Below are positions 22,945 to 33,473 of a stretch of DNA of 64,000 nt, piece after piece (positions within the stretch are counted from its first letter, which is position 1; every line of letters starts with the position of its first letter). The notes beneath the pieces are model-generated. The model worked only from the letters and a program-made list of their open reading frames with translations. It searched no databases and was not told where the DNA came from. This DNA is from Watersipora subatra (taxonomy: Eukaryota; Bryozoa; Gymnolaemata; Cheilostomatida; Watersiporidae): the NCBI RefSeq assembly GCF_963576615.1, contig NC_088715.1:51872007-51936006 (forward strand), in the 5' to 3' direction. Position numbers and translations under genes: made by a program.

Positions 22945-23310
22945 ATTAATGATACTTTATTGCCAATAAAGTAATATATATTTATTAATATAGATGTACT
23001 TATAATCTTTTATTTGCGTTGTAATTATCAATAGAACGTTTTTCGTTACATGCCAAAAAATGAAAATACAGAAAATCAAGAATTATTTGGTTAATTAGGT
23101 TTTTTTAAAGTGGCTGATCTAAAGTTGGTAATATCCCTTCTATTAACTTAGAAAGGTATTTTAAATGCTATATTTCAAATCATTTATTTGATTTTGATAT
23201 TATTTATTGATATTTATTTATTTGATTGACTACCTGCTGCCCTCGTATAGCATAGTTTGCTAAACATTTCTGTTTGAAATTAAATTTCCACATATAAAGT
23301 AATACTTATA
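22945..23310. repeat. Decayed foldback-MITE relatives
   Basis: Tip-like TTTATTGCCAATAAAGTAATATA near 22965 and an arm-like stretch containing CTCGTATAGCATAGTTTGC near 23245 match parts of the element at 17351-17625, but clear paired arms are lost. Confidence 0.5.
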
Positions 23311-23672
23311 AAATATATATATATTAGCGTATTCAGATTTTATAATTTAATAACGCTCTATCATTCAGCCTGACAAGTTTAATTAACGTTAAAAAACGTC
23401 TTCCATAGAAGTTATTAATTCAAGGTTATTGGGTACTTCTCATTTCTTATATCATGCATCGTTCATTCACAGGCTCCACTTTTTCTCTCTTTCATTATTC
23501 TATCAAAACAAGCACCCTCATTATCGAAAGTTGGTTTAGCTTTTTTTCAACATCAGCCTAAACGACTTTCTCGATGCTAGCCGTTGCCATCAGATGGAAT
23601 TGAGTGGTCTCATTGGAGGATATGCAAGCCTCGGTTGGTGTGAGTGCTCTCAACTGACTCTCTGGGTTTTAG

Positions 23673-24475
23673 AGAGATCTGACAACATGCAAGGACGTGA
23701 AGAACAGCCAGAGGAGCACCTGCCACCCGGACCGGACTCGGGATCACCAGGAACCAGTCAAGTCTCAGTCAAGCCTTTTCAATGTACCACTTGTGACTTT
23801 TCTACCAACTTCAACTGGGAGTTATCAAAACATGCCTCATCCTGTCCCGCTTCAGAGACACAGAGGACGTTTCGATGCTCACTGTGTTTCACCAACTTTT
23901 CAGATCGGAATATGTTTATTCGACATGTTTCTAGCCATCGTTTCAACCCTGCTGTAAATCCTTCCACAGCAACATCAAGAGCTATTCATAAAACACCTAG
24001 AAGGGTGCCGTTCAAAGGCTTCACGTCAAATTTTGCTAGGGCAGCTGCGACAGCTTCTTCATCGGATGGACGGCCTCGTTGCACAGTCTGCTTCACCGAG
24101 TTCACTTCAAGGTCAGCGCTGACAAGGCATATGCGCAGGCACATGGGCATTATGCCCTTCAGTTGCAGTTTCTGTGACCGAAAGTTCTCGAGAAAGGATT
24201 CAGCTACCGAACATCAGAAGAGTCACTTACTAAAAATACAAAAAGAGCAAATACGCTCGATGAAAGCATTAAGTGAGGATGGTGGACAAGGATCCTCAGA
24301 GCAAAAGCAGATGCCTACAGCTGATATAGATTCACCGTCAGAGTCGATTGGCTGGGAACTTAAGCAAGACCGATCCTTAAACCTGCAGACAGATATCGAA
24401 TTGGCCGACAGCAGAGAAAAGCAACAATTACAGAGTCGAGAACCAAGTTTAGGGTTTCCAGTTTTTCCATCGTAA
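23673..24475 (+). CDS. Zinc-finger locus, terminal exon ZF-A (four fingers)
   Basis: This is a 3'-terminal coding exon, 266 codons plus stop, entered at acceptor GGGTTTTAG in phase 1 (E-R-S-D-N-M-Q). After a Pro/Glu-rich start come four zinc fingers: a C2HC finger (FQCTTCDFSTNF..., H-A-S-S-C), then C2H2 fingers starting FRCSLCFTNF, PRCTVCFTEF and FSCSFCDRKF, each Cys-x2-Cys-x12-His-x3-His. The last two are joined by a five-residue linker. A 40-residue basic/Ser spacer separates fingers 2 and 3. The Glu/Ser-rich tail has no domain. It is predicted to be a nuclear DNA-binding isoform. The frame is open 26 codons upstream of the acceptor, so a local start cannot be excluded. Confidence 0.85.
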
Positions 24476-24707
24476 TCTGCTATTGGCTTCCACATTCAGA
24501 CAGCTTTCAACATCAGCAGTCTGCCACGGTCACAGCATTTATTTAAATTGATAAACTAACAGATCAGAAACAAAAATATTTGTAAATCACTGTCTGAGGA
24601 ACAATAGTTGTTTTTAATAATTTCTGTTCAAAACCGAAGGCGCTCGAGTTGAGAAGTCCTTAAATATCATCGGCTCATGTAACATTTCAAAGTAGTGAAT
24701 ACATTTA

Positions 24708-24713
24708 AATAAA
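24708..24713 (+). terminator. Polyadenylation signal for ZF-A
   Basis: AATAAA lies 233 bases after the ZF-A stop codon, the first canonical signal downstream, consistent with ZF-A being a 3'-terminal exon. Confidence 0.5.
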
Positions 24714-24997
24714 TTTATCTGTTAATGCAGACGAGTCTTGATAGCATTGCATCATCCTTTTTTCAGCTGATTATCAAAAGTCATTATAGCATTTGTGAGT
24801 TTGGCTAAAAGGTAGACGACAAATCTGATTAATCCATTTAAGATTCAGTTGTTTCTGGCAGCTTGCTGCTTTGTATTTTTGTTTTATAGGTTGTTAACTC
24901 TCAACCATTTATTCATTTGCTGTTGCTATTTACCCTGCTGTTGTTTGTATGTGAGGGAGCTATAACTGTTCATTATTGTGTTATAAACTTATGTATT

Positions 24998-25498
24998 TTG
25001 TTTCACTACTATTTAGATAATATTGGTACTGATTAATTCTATCCAGTGAGGTCTGTCAATCATTTCAGTATTTTTGATCAGAATTGTTAGATTGTCTAAA
25101 TATTTAAACAGTCATGTTATGGCTAGATGGTGTTCAATATGATTGCATTCTGTATTTACATGTAATAATGGTTTCAAGTATTTTTGTGGAATGATTATTT
25201 TGTCTAGTTTTTCTTTATTTTCGTCATTGTATCCATTATTAGCATCAACTGTTAATTTTATTTGATAATATAAATTTGTGCATGGAAGGTTTGAAGGACT
25301 GCATTTTTTCTGATTCCAGCAATGAAATAGGTTTCTTTTCATTTAGATCACTCATCACTCGTTAAGAATTCTTCTGATGTAAATGGAGATCTTTCTTTGC
25401 TAAATTCCTCTCAGCTTCTGACGTTCTAAATTACATTGTTCACTCCTCATCTCTAGCATGCCTCTCCTTTACTAGCAGAGCATAAGGCTTATTTTATA
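24998..25498 (-). repeat. Left arm of a 5-kb-spaced inverted repeat
   Basis: This 500-base block is the inverse of 29711-30503, which is itself interrupted by another repeat. Matching landmarks include AAATAAGCCTTATGCTCTGC at one edge and CACTGGATAGAA toward the other. A frame that starts MKRNLFHCWNQKKC is present in both copies but has no recognised domain. The block ends about 150 bases before the ZF-B acceptor. Confidence 0.85.
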
Positions 25499-25651
25499 TG
25501 CTTTGAAGTTTTACATTGAAATCATTTTCATTCTCAAAGGATTTCAACTGCTCCAATTGTACACTTCTGCAAAGCTGCAAGCTCCTCCATTTCAGCTGAG
25601 CATGCGAAGCAGGAGCTCGCAACTCCACCAATCGATCTCTTATTGTTCTAG

Positions 25652-26301
25652 ATGAGACGAAGGAACCAAAGGTAACTTTCAAAAAGCCATCTGACTGGAT
25701 ATCATCGACGACTATAAATCGCATCAAAGAAGCGATAGGTGGAAAAGGAAGCACAGAATGCCAGATATGTGGGTATGACAGCGCTCATCCTCATACAATC
25801 AGGAAGCATGCCAATCAGCATTTTGTGGCCTGTTTTTGTGCGTGTGGTTACAGCAGTCGCAGTCGAGACGTAGTTTGGAGGCACACATTACGATGCGGCA
25901 ATGGTACAACGTATCGAGTTGACATTGCTAACTTTGAAAGTTGGAAAAGCGCAATGGGATTGGGGCCTAATGTGCGATTTCCGGACTTGGATGCACCATT
26001 CGTCAGAAAGTCACACGCTCATAGATATCCTTCCTCTCAAAGCCAGAATTCATTCAGTGTGTCACCAGATGCTAGTTTTGCAGAAATTCATTCCACTTCC
26101 AGTTCTTTTTTGTTTGGCCAACCTACATTGAATGCCCAAGTCGACTGGATTGACGACAGCTTGGACTCTGATACGGATAAACAAGATTCGAGCGTTAGCA
26201 GTGTCACTGAGCAGTCATCAGAGGCTCAGCACAATGTTAGTTGTTCGTCAGAACCTTTGCTAAAAGTAGCAAAAGTCGATCAGAACTCGAATGGTGATTA
26301 G
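25652..26301 (+). CDS. Zinc-finger locus, terminal exon ZF-B (two fingers)
   Basis: This terminal exon is entered at acceptor TTGTTCTAG in phase 1 (D-E-T-K-E-P-K) and encodes 215 residues plus a stop. After about 40 residues there is one C2H2 finger (CQICGYDSAHPHTIRK then H-A-N-Q-H). A second, atypical finger follows at once: C-A-C-G-Y-S-S-R... H-T-L-R-C, a C2HC finger with only one residue between its first cysteines. Paired C2H2 plus C2HC fingers are typical of lola-like isoforms. The C-terminal 120 residues are Ser/Asp-rich and probably disordered. Starting at a downstream ATG (25825) would lose finger 1, so the spliced form is preferred. Confidence 0.8.
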
Positions 26302-26333
26302 TCAGCCACTCTCTGATCATTAATCATATCTAA

Positions 26334-26505
26334 TCCTATCTTTATTCAGCTCTTCAAGGTAGCGTATGTAGACAACTCCTATCACCTTTTCAAGTTAGCA
26401 TGTGTAGACAACTCCTATCCTCATTCAGCTCTGCAGTGTAGCATGTGTAGAAAGTTCTTACCTCATTCAGCTTTTCAAGGTAGCATGTGTAGAAAATTCT
26501 TGTTG
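26334..26505. repeat. Four-copy degenerate tandem repeat in the ZF-B 3' region
   Basis: There are four units of about 36-43 bases of the form TTCAGCTCTTCAAGGTAGC followed by ATGTGTAGACAACTCCTATC, beginning just after the ZF-B stop. It would lie in the 3' untranslated region of that isoform. Confidence 0.7.
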
Positions 26506-27160
26506 GAGTCTGTCCGATCTTGCGCAGTACTTACTTTTGTCCGTATGTTTCGTTATATCATTTTTCTGACCAGTTTCAGAATTACTATTAGGTGAAACTT
26601 TCTGGTAAATTTGTCGCTCTATGATAATCTCCTCTGTATTACCATCCGTGAGAACCCATAATGTACTTTATGTATGTATATCATTATTATATTCGTTATA
26701 TTATCTTTACTAGTCATTACTGTTAATTGTTACACTTTATTATTATTCATTTTAATTATATTTGATGTAATATATCATAATCACCTTGATTGCTACTGGC
26801 ATCACAGTAATTTTTTTGTTTACATAATTTTGTCAGTTGTCAAAAGAATATTACTCTTATTGTATGGATATGTTATTAAACTTTCATTATTGAAGTGGTC
26901 TTTTGAATTTTTCCATAATTGTGACTCAAAAGCATTGTTTAGAGGTGTGTTCACACTAAGCATTTTGAAAACCCAAAACTACCACAATCTTGGATGTTAA
27001 CCGAAAATATTGGGTTAAGGTCACCTGTTGCATTTTACCCACAAATAACAAATATTGATTGTCGTTTGGTGATCAAATATTTTTAATTAAGTTGCAATAC
27101 TGCATGAAAGAAATTCATCAAAATTGTCTAGTAACTTTGTTTTCAGGCACTCTTTGGAAA
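26506..27160. other. AT-rich DNA after ZF-B
   Basis: No further finger or mini-exon is seen. It probably holds the rest of the ZF-B 3' untranslated region; ATTAAA near 26874 is a possible but weak polyadenylation signal. Confidence 0.3.
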
Positions 27161-27164
27161 ACAT

Positions 27165-27285
27165 TTTTGCTTGAAAGGAAATTATTGCTAATGGAATAAT
27201 ATATATATATATTATTCTATTATATATATATATATATATTCAGTGAATTTAGCTGCTATGCTATAAGACAGCTTATTCCACTGAA
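27165..27285. repeat. Foldback MITE relative
   Basis: A TATATA tip is flanked by TTGAAAGGAAATTATTGC and, on the right, AGCTGCTATGCTATAAGAC, matching the arm words of the element at 17351-17625. Confidence 0.5.
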
Positions 27286-27346
27286 GGTTAATCAGAGTGT
27301 TTTATCGAAACTGTTCTTAATTTACCACAACAATTACCTTTACCAC

Positions 27347-27645
27347 GATAGACTGTGTGGACTGAAATGGGCGAGTCTTGCACCAATGCGATCCGTGGTT
27401 TTTTCAGGTGTAAGTACAGGTTATTCAGCGTCTGACATGATACGTAGTGTATATTGTCAACTTCACAAGTATCTATACAGTCTCCAGACTAGCCACATCA
27501 GCAGGCTTATTTCAATAGTAACTTGACATTCACCTCTCAACCCTGGTTAGAGCTTTCTATTCATCATCTTGCATAATCCAATTAAAATTTCTAGTTTTTC
27601 CAGTCTGATTATAATCTGCTCCTGAAACTCGAGGTGTTCACTACT
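27347..27645 (+). repeat. Dispersed repeat B, copy 1
   Basis: This 300-base block begins GATAGACTGTGTGGAC and is repeated in the same orientation at 30065-30350, sharing CCAATGCGATC, CATCTGACATGATA-like and CAGCAGGCTTATTTCAATAG. No coding content. Confidence 0.8.
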
Positions 27646-27839
27646 CACTATGACACAAAGAGAGCAGATGACTCCCCTATTGAATTAGCTAATTGTCACT
27701 TATACATGTGTAGTCGACTACTAGTGTGCAACAATACAACTAGTAGATCGCTGATGGATATATGTAACAGTCGATGGGTGCAAATCCATACCAATACCGT
27801 GACAATAGCGCTCACCAAGCAAGCATGTTTTTGTTTTAG

Positions 27840-27884
27840 CTGATAATCCTCTATCTCAGAAAGAAAAGTCACTTGAGGCAGGAG
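27840..27884 (+). CDS. Zinc-finger locus, linker exon 6
   Basis: This 45-bp exon follows a strong acceptor (TTTTTGTTTTAG) and ends at donor GTAAGT. In phase 1 it encodes ADNPLSQKEKSLEAG, a charged flexible stretch, and is phase-symmetric. It lies downstream of ZF-A and ZF-B, so only transcripts that skip those terminal exons and end at ZF-C can use it. Confidence 0.6.
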
Positions 27885-28472
27885 GTAAGTAGACAATTGT
27901 TTTGGGAATGGTGTTTTTACTTTCCTTGGTAGATAGTGTTGTCTGTACTTTTTTAATAAAGCGGAGTAAGAAATTGAATGACAGAAATTTAAAGATTCAC
28001 AATTCTCCGGTGATGATAGATGGAAATAATGACTTTTTATTGGCTGGCTTTCAGATTTCGTTTTGATCCAGAGAGAGCAGATAACTCTTATATCATTAAA
28101 CTTAAATCAGAATAGGACGTTGAAATTATTCACCCTTAACATAGGGGTGGATAGTTTCAATGACCCATTCTACATGTGGGTGTTTAAACCTTTATCAAGC
28201 ATTCCATGTCTGCTCATTTTCGTTATGAAACAGTCTAATACAACATGACCAGCTGCTATTTACTTAATGGAAGTACATAAAACTGGGCTACACAATCTTC
28301 CTGCTTTGTATTGTACTGCACTACTAGTTACTGACAGCATTCGTCTCTTCTGGCCGAGGAGTTCGGCAAAAACCAAAAACAAATCTTATGAAAATAGTGA
28401 TTAGTGCATCGTTAGCCCATCCGATTGCTAAGACTAGTTTGGTGAGTATCACTCTTTAGTAATACCAACAAT

Positions 28473-29654
28473 CAGGGTTGGCAACCCTGGTTTAAACCAG
28501 ATTTTCAACTGGTTTAAACCAGTCGAAAAAACCAGTTTTTATGGTTTTTTCGTTATTTTTTGGTGAAAACATGATATTTTAAGTTCGTAGTGTTTCATGT
28601 GCGGTGGAAATGCAATTATATGTAATTATCAGCTGTGAAACTTTATTTAGGATACAGCGGTAAAGTGATGGCAGAGCTCAAGTTGAAACTACATGAAATC
28701 CTAGCACAACAATGAATTAGTGAATTTCATTTTCAATTGGTTTTGTTAAGTGATATGATGATCCCTTTACTGATGAAATTTAAAAACCATGTGAAATATA
28801 CTAATCCCTTCATCGTCTCTAATAATGAAGGAATACTTTCTCAAGTCTGGCCAGTGAGAAAGGATTGCTTATAATTAGAAATAAAAACAAAATCTTTTTA
28901 GGCGAAATCTTTAGATTTTCGAACTAATATTTCATTTATTGGGCACAAGCCAAAGCAGTTGGATTGTTAGAATTACGTTTATCAAGTTTTTTGTGTTTTG
29001 GAAAGTTAAAGCCGTGTCTCAAATTTCCAACATGCCTCCCAAACAGGATCCCGCTCGGCAGTTCTTCACTCAAACTGCAAAAGGCAAAGGTTCTAAGGCA
29101 AAATGTAATAGGTGTGCTGTCGCAAGGTAATGCAAGTTCATGCAGATAGGCTTAAAGCACATGTAGCAAAATGTCAAGCTAACAACACCAATTTAGACAG
29201 TGATGCTAGTATTCAGGTGATAGTTGAGTCAGCTGCCACTGCTTCAAAAACTAGCAATTTGCATCTGCATTATGCTCTGCTCTACACTATCACACAACTA
29301 ATCACTTGGATTAAAATTTCTTCTTATACATAGAGCTGTATGTAAAATATTCACTATATGTGATAAGATTTCTGCTCTGTGTTTCATCAATCATGTTTGA
29401 TTAAAGACTCATTCAGAAATTTCCATACGTTTTCTCTCTTTTTTCCCAGAACAACTCCCACAGTGCTATTTTTAACAGATGATTTCTCATATGTATGGTC
29501 AATACTCAATCATGCAGCTATAGTAAGTGGTGTTAATTAGACAAAACTGCAAAAAACCTTGATAAAATTATAAAAACCGGTTTAAACCATAAAAACCGGT
29601 TTAAACCTAAAAAACCTGGTTTTGCATTAAAAACCATGATTTTTTCCAACTCTG
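28473..29654 (+). mobile_element. Non-autonomous hAT element, 1182 bp
   Basis: It is flanked by a perfect 8-base target duplication, CCAACAAT, at 28465-28472 and 29655-29662. Termini are CAGGGTTGG at the left and, inverted, CAGAGTTGG at the right, followed by GGTTTAAACC-type subterminal repeats at both ends. It contains the remains of a BED zinc finger but no transposase catalytic region. It lies between linker exons 6 and 7. Confidence 0.9.
29033..29333 (+). pseudogene. BED-type zinc finger remnant of a hAT transposase
   Basis: From MPPKQDPARQFF the frame reaches K-C-N-R-C and then stops. One frame over, the sequence continues through VMQVHADRLKAHVAKC, giving the Cys-x2-Cys ... His-x4-Cys spacing of a BED finger split by a frameshift near 29110-29120. 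About 60 further codons carry no recognised domain. It is the N-terminal DNA-binding part of the element's former transposase. Confidence 0.65.
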
Positions 29655-29710
29655 CCAACAATATTAGATCTTTAAAAATGAAAAAGATTTCAATTTAAAA
29701 CTTCAGAGGC

Positions 29711-30503
29711 TATAAAATAAGCCTTATGCTCTGCTAGTAAAGGAGAGGCATGCTAGAGATGAGGAGTGAACAATGTAATTTAGACCGTCAGAAGTTGAGA
29801 GGAATTTAGCAAAGAAAGATCTCCATTTACATCAGAAGAATTTTTAATGAGTGATGAGTGATCTAAATGAAAAGAAACCTATTTCATTGCTGGAATCAGA
29901 AAAAATGCAGTCCTTCAAACCTTCCATGCACAAATTTATATTATTATCAAAGAAAATTAACAATTGATGCCCATAATAGATACAATGACGAAAATAAAGA
30001 AAAACTAGACAAAACAACCATTCCACAAAAATACTTGAAACCGTTACTAAAGATAGATGCAATCATAGACTGTGTGGACTAAAATGGGCGATTTGTGCAC
30101 CAATGCGATCTGTGATTTTCTCAGATGTAAGTACAAGTTATTCAGCATCTGACATGATATGTTGTGTATATTGTCAACTTCACAAGTATCTATACTTCCT
30201 CTAGACTAGCCACGTCAGCAGGCTTATTTCAATAGTAACCAGACATTTACCTCTCAACTCTGATTAGAGCTTTCTATTCATCATCCTGCATTCTAGTTTT
30301 TCTAATCTGATTATTATCTGACCCTGAAACTGTAGGTGTGTACTACTCGACAGAAGGTTACTACACTATGTAGACATAACTTGACTGCTTTAACTATTTA
30401 GACAATCTAAAGTTAACAATTCTGATCAAACATACTGAAATTATTGACAGACATCACTGGATAGAAGGAATCCGTATCACTATTACCTAAATAGTAGTAA
30501 AAC
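29711..30503 (+). repeat. Right arm of the 5-kb-spaced inverted repeat, with repeat B inserted
   Basis: The arm matches the inverse of 24998-25498 up to about 30064 and resumes near 30375. The interval 30065-30350 is a second copy of repeat B (27347-27645). Repeat B must therefore be a later insertion, or its loss explains the left arm. Confidence 0.8.
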
Positions 30504-30785
30504 AAACTACATCAAAAACAATCGCAAATGATAGAAATATACCGATACTTTCGGATAGAATCTACTAAATTTTGTGTAAGTTCATTTTGAAGAGGATCTG
30601 ATATTTGATCATCTTTTGCTAATGAATCCATGAATCAAAAGAAACATGGTTTTCTTCACATATTCAATGTACGATGAATGGCATCTCTAAATACCAAGTA
30701 CCTCAAGTGGTCATTATTTAACATTGTTTCACTGCAGATATTCGGTCATCATAAGTGATGCTGCTACAATATTGTGTGACTTAGT

Positions 30786-31208
30786 ATTCTATCCATATGT
30801 AGATAAATAAATAGATAGATAGTTGGATAGACAGACAGATAGATTGATAGATAAACAGACAAACAGGTAGATGGATGGATAGATGGATAAATAGACAGAC
30901 AAACAGACAGCTACATAAATGGATGGATAGATGGATGGATAGACAGACAGACAAACAGATAGATAGATGAATAAATAGACAAACAAACAGATAGATGGAT
31001 AAATGGATGGATAGATGGATAGATGGATAGATAGACAGACATACAGACAGACAAAAAGATGGATGGATGGATGGATGGATAGATGACAGACAAACAGACA
31101 GATAGATGGATGGATAGATGGATAAATAGACAGACAAACAGACAGATAGATAGAAAAATAGACAGATAGATAGATGGATAGACAGACAGATAGATGGATA
31201 GATGGATG

Positions 31209-31290
<82 letters not shown>

Positions 31291-31412
31291 CAGACAGATA
31301 GATGGATGGATGGATAGATAGACAGACAGATGGATGGTTGGATCGATAGATAGATAGATAGATAGACAGATAGATGGATGGATGGATAGATAGATAGACA
31401 GATAGATATAAA
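30786..31412. repeat. GATA/GACA/GATG microsatellite
   Basis: About 630 bases of tetranucleotide repeat: mixed GATA, GACA and GATG units with a pure GATA run at about 31212-31288. The long Tyr-Leu-Ser-Ile open frames on the minus strand are a by-product of the repeat and are not genes. Confidence 0.95.
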
Positions 31413-31691
31413 CATTATTTACACCAGTCAATGCTGTTAAGAACTAATAAGACCATGAGACAAGAACAAAAAATAGAGAAGTAAATTAGGTGTATTGAAA
31501 AAAAAGGCTCTTATCACATAATGCTGTTCCGCGATGTAAATTGGCACGATGTTGGTGTCTGGTATAAGGTATTGTGGCTTTTTTGGAGAAATAGCAATAT
31601 AGTGGATGGTCAGGCAGATTGAAGATTCGATTAGAGTATTTTAAACAGCAAATATTTAAAAACACATTTTGCTCCTCAGCAATAAGGGCAA

Positions 31692-31934
31692 TTACATGCT
31701 GATCATATCGTAATTGCCCATATCAGGTAGCATAACCCTGAAGCATAATTTTTGAAATCGTTCCAACTTTTCTTTATCAGTTTTTGATACAGAGGGATAC
31801 CAGCTTGGAGCGGCGTAAGACAAAATGGACGATATATGATTCTGGTAAATGAGTGATAGGCCTTTTTGTTTTACACCTATCTTTTTATGTACATGTGTAA
31901 CTATTGCACCAATAGTATTATAAATAGTTTGCAA
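31692..31934 (-). pseudogene. LINE reverse-transcriptase C-terminal fragment
   Basis: An 80-residue minus-strand frame has LSLIYQNHISSILSYAAPSW and then KEKLERFQKLCFRVMLPD. This matches the connection/thumb region after the catalytic core of non-LTR reverse transcriptases (pattern ...Y..PvW....D..kLE.fQ..c.R). The catalytic FADD-type box and the 5' part are missing, as in 5'-truncated LINE copies. It lies in the part of copy 1 that is absent from copy 2. Confidence 0.65.
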
Positions 31935-32133
31935 AAATCTGTTTAATTTTTATGACGGTTCCAAACACGCTGGAAAGGATTTAATAGAAAACTAAAAATT
32001 TGGTTATTTTCTGATGCTCTTATAATAACAATAATAACAATGAACTTACTTAATAAAGTAATTAACTCTCATCACCCTAGCATCAGCTCTCAGGTTTAGC
32101 CTGGTTTTAATTGTTAGGTTTGCTCTGTTATAG

Positions 32134-32193
32134 ACATGGAGAGAGAAGTGCAAAGAGCTGTGCATTTTGCTGAGTACACGAGTCTCATGTCTG
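32134..32193 (+). CDS. Zinc-finger locus, linker exon 7
   Basis: This 60-bp exon lies between acceptor TCTGTTATAG and donor GTAAGT. Phase 1 is open: D-M-E-R-E-V-Q-R-A-V-H-F-A-E-Y-T-S-L-M-S. It is phase-symmetric and sits 1.28 kb before the ZF-C acceptor. It is the only linker in the duplicated segment, but it lies in the interval missing from copy 2. The amphipathic pattern suggests a short helix. Confidence 0.6.
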
Positions 32194-32399
32194 GTAAGTG
32201 AGCTTTTTGTATTTAAAGCCTTTCGGTAATTTATTATCGTATCATTTTCATGGATTCAACCTCATCTCTGTTTCATAACTCATTGTTTATATACTTTTTA
32301 TCGTCATGGATATTGCCAGATTTCAACCTTTCAGGCATTTCAACCAACCATTCTGAGATCTTCATCATTTGTCTAAATTGCTGTATCCTGGAGCTTGTA

Positions 32400-32575
32400 T
32401 TTGTATAAACTTATATTGCATATATTATAATATATGAAATGTATTATAGTATATTGTAATATATGTAATATATTGTATATTGCATATATTATAATATATA
32501 TTATATATATACAACATGGGCAATATAATAATATATATAATATAAAATTATAATATTATTTAAATTATATATAAA
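32400..32575. repeat. TATAATATAT low-complexity tract
   Basis: An irregular run of TATAATATAT-type words is matched by a shorter counterpart at 44735-44870 in the second duplicate. Confidence 0.7.
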
Positions 32576-33473
32576 ATTCATTCCACAGCTATTTCTACTC
32601 GTAATAAATGATCAAATATATTTTTTCACATTTTTTTTATATGATTTTTTGCGGAATTTTAAGAGAAACATTGCCTTTTTTAATAACGGTTACCACTTGT
32701 ACTGGTCCACTCAGGATTCATGGTGTACATATATAGTGATTTACAAACCTCAAGAAACTTTGGATATCAGTTACTGTGAGCGTAAGTCGAGTTTTAGATG
32801 TATATTATAGGGATACAATGAAATTGAGTGCTTAATCCTGTGTTATACTGTGTGTTTATAAAGAACGAAACAATAAGCATAAACATATAATATTTTCTTT
32901 CTCTATTATTGAATGATAACAGCGTTCCAACCATCAACAGAATTATGTTTGGTGATTTAACATGTTATTAATAAGAAATATTGAGACATGACTTGTTTTA
33001 GAGCATGCCAGGTTAATAACACTGTTTCCGTGACACGGATGATGCAGATTTGGAGTTGTGCGCACATCGAGTTGCCATGCAATGTGTTTCCATGGACATT
33101 CTGATGTTGTGGATTAATGCGGGTGCTTTGTTAAAATAAGGATGAGGAGTTCTATGCAAGAAGTCATAGCAGCACATTCGGAACTGCTCAATTTAAAATA
33201 AGAACGATGAAAGTATGAAAAATGTTTAAAATGGATTAGCCCACACGCTATTTTTTGTGAATCATCTGCAAGTGTCGTTTCCACCTCTCACAAGCATTAA
33301 ACACTCGGTAAAAATTTGTGAGGAACATAACTCGCTGAACTGGTAGATGTTTATCATTTTCATCTTTTGGATGACGCAAACTTACAAATTAACTCTCTCA
33401 TGGCAACATAGTCTATCATTAATCAATGATGTGCAGATAAAACCTCAGCTAATTGCTGTCTATTGTTTGTTAG

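Noticed and set aside
25112..25342. MKRNLFHCWNQKKC protein, present again at 29867-30082
   Set aside because: Both belong to an inverted repeat pair, the reading frames diverge at their ends, and no domain is recognisable.
28341..28440. Possible exon ending at a GTGAGT donor before the hAT element
   Set aside because: It is open in phase 1 but exits in phase 0, unlike all other linkers. The Lys-rich peptide has no recognisable feature.
30781..31431. 200-residue Tyr-Leu-Ser-Ile frames in the GATA array (also 44116-44652)
   Set aside because: All frames stay open because the sequence is a tetranucleotide repeat. Composition is purely that of the repeat.
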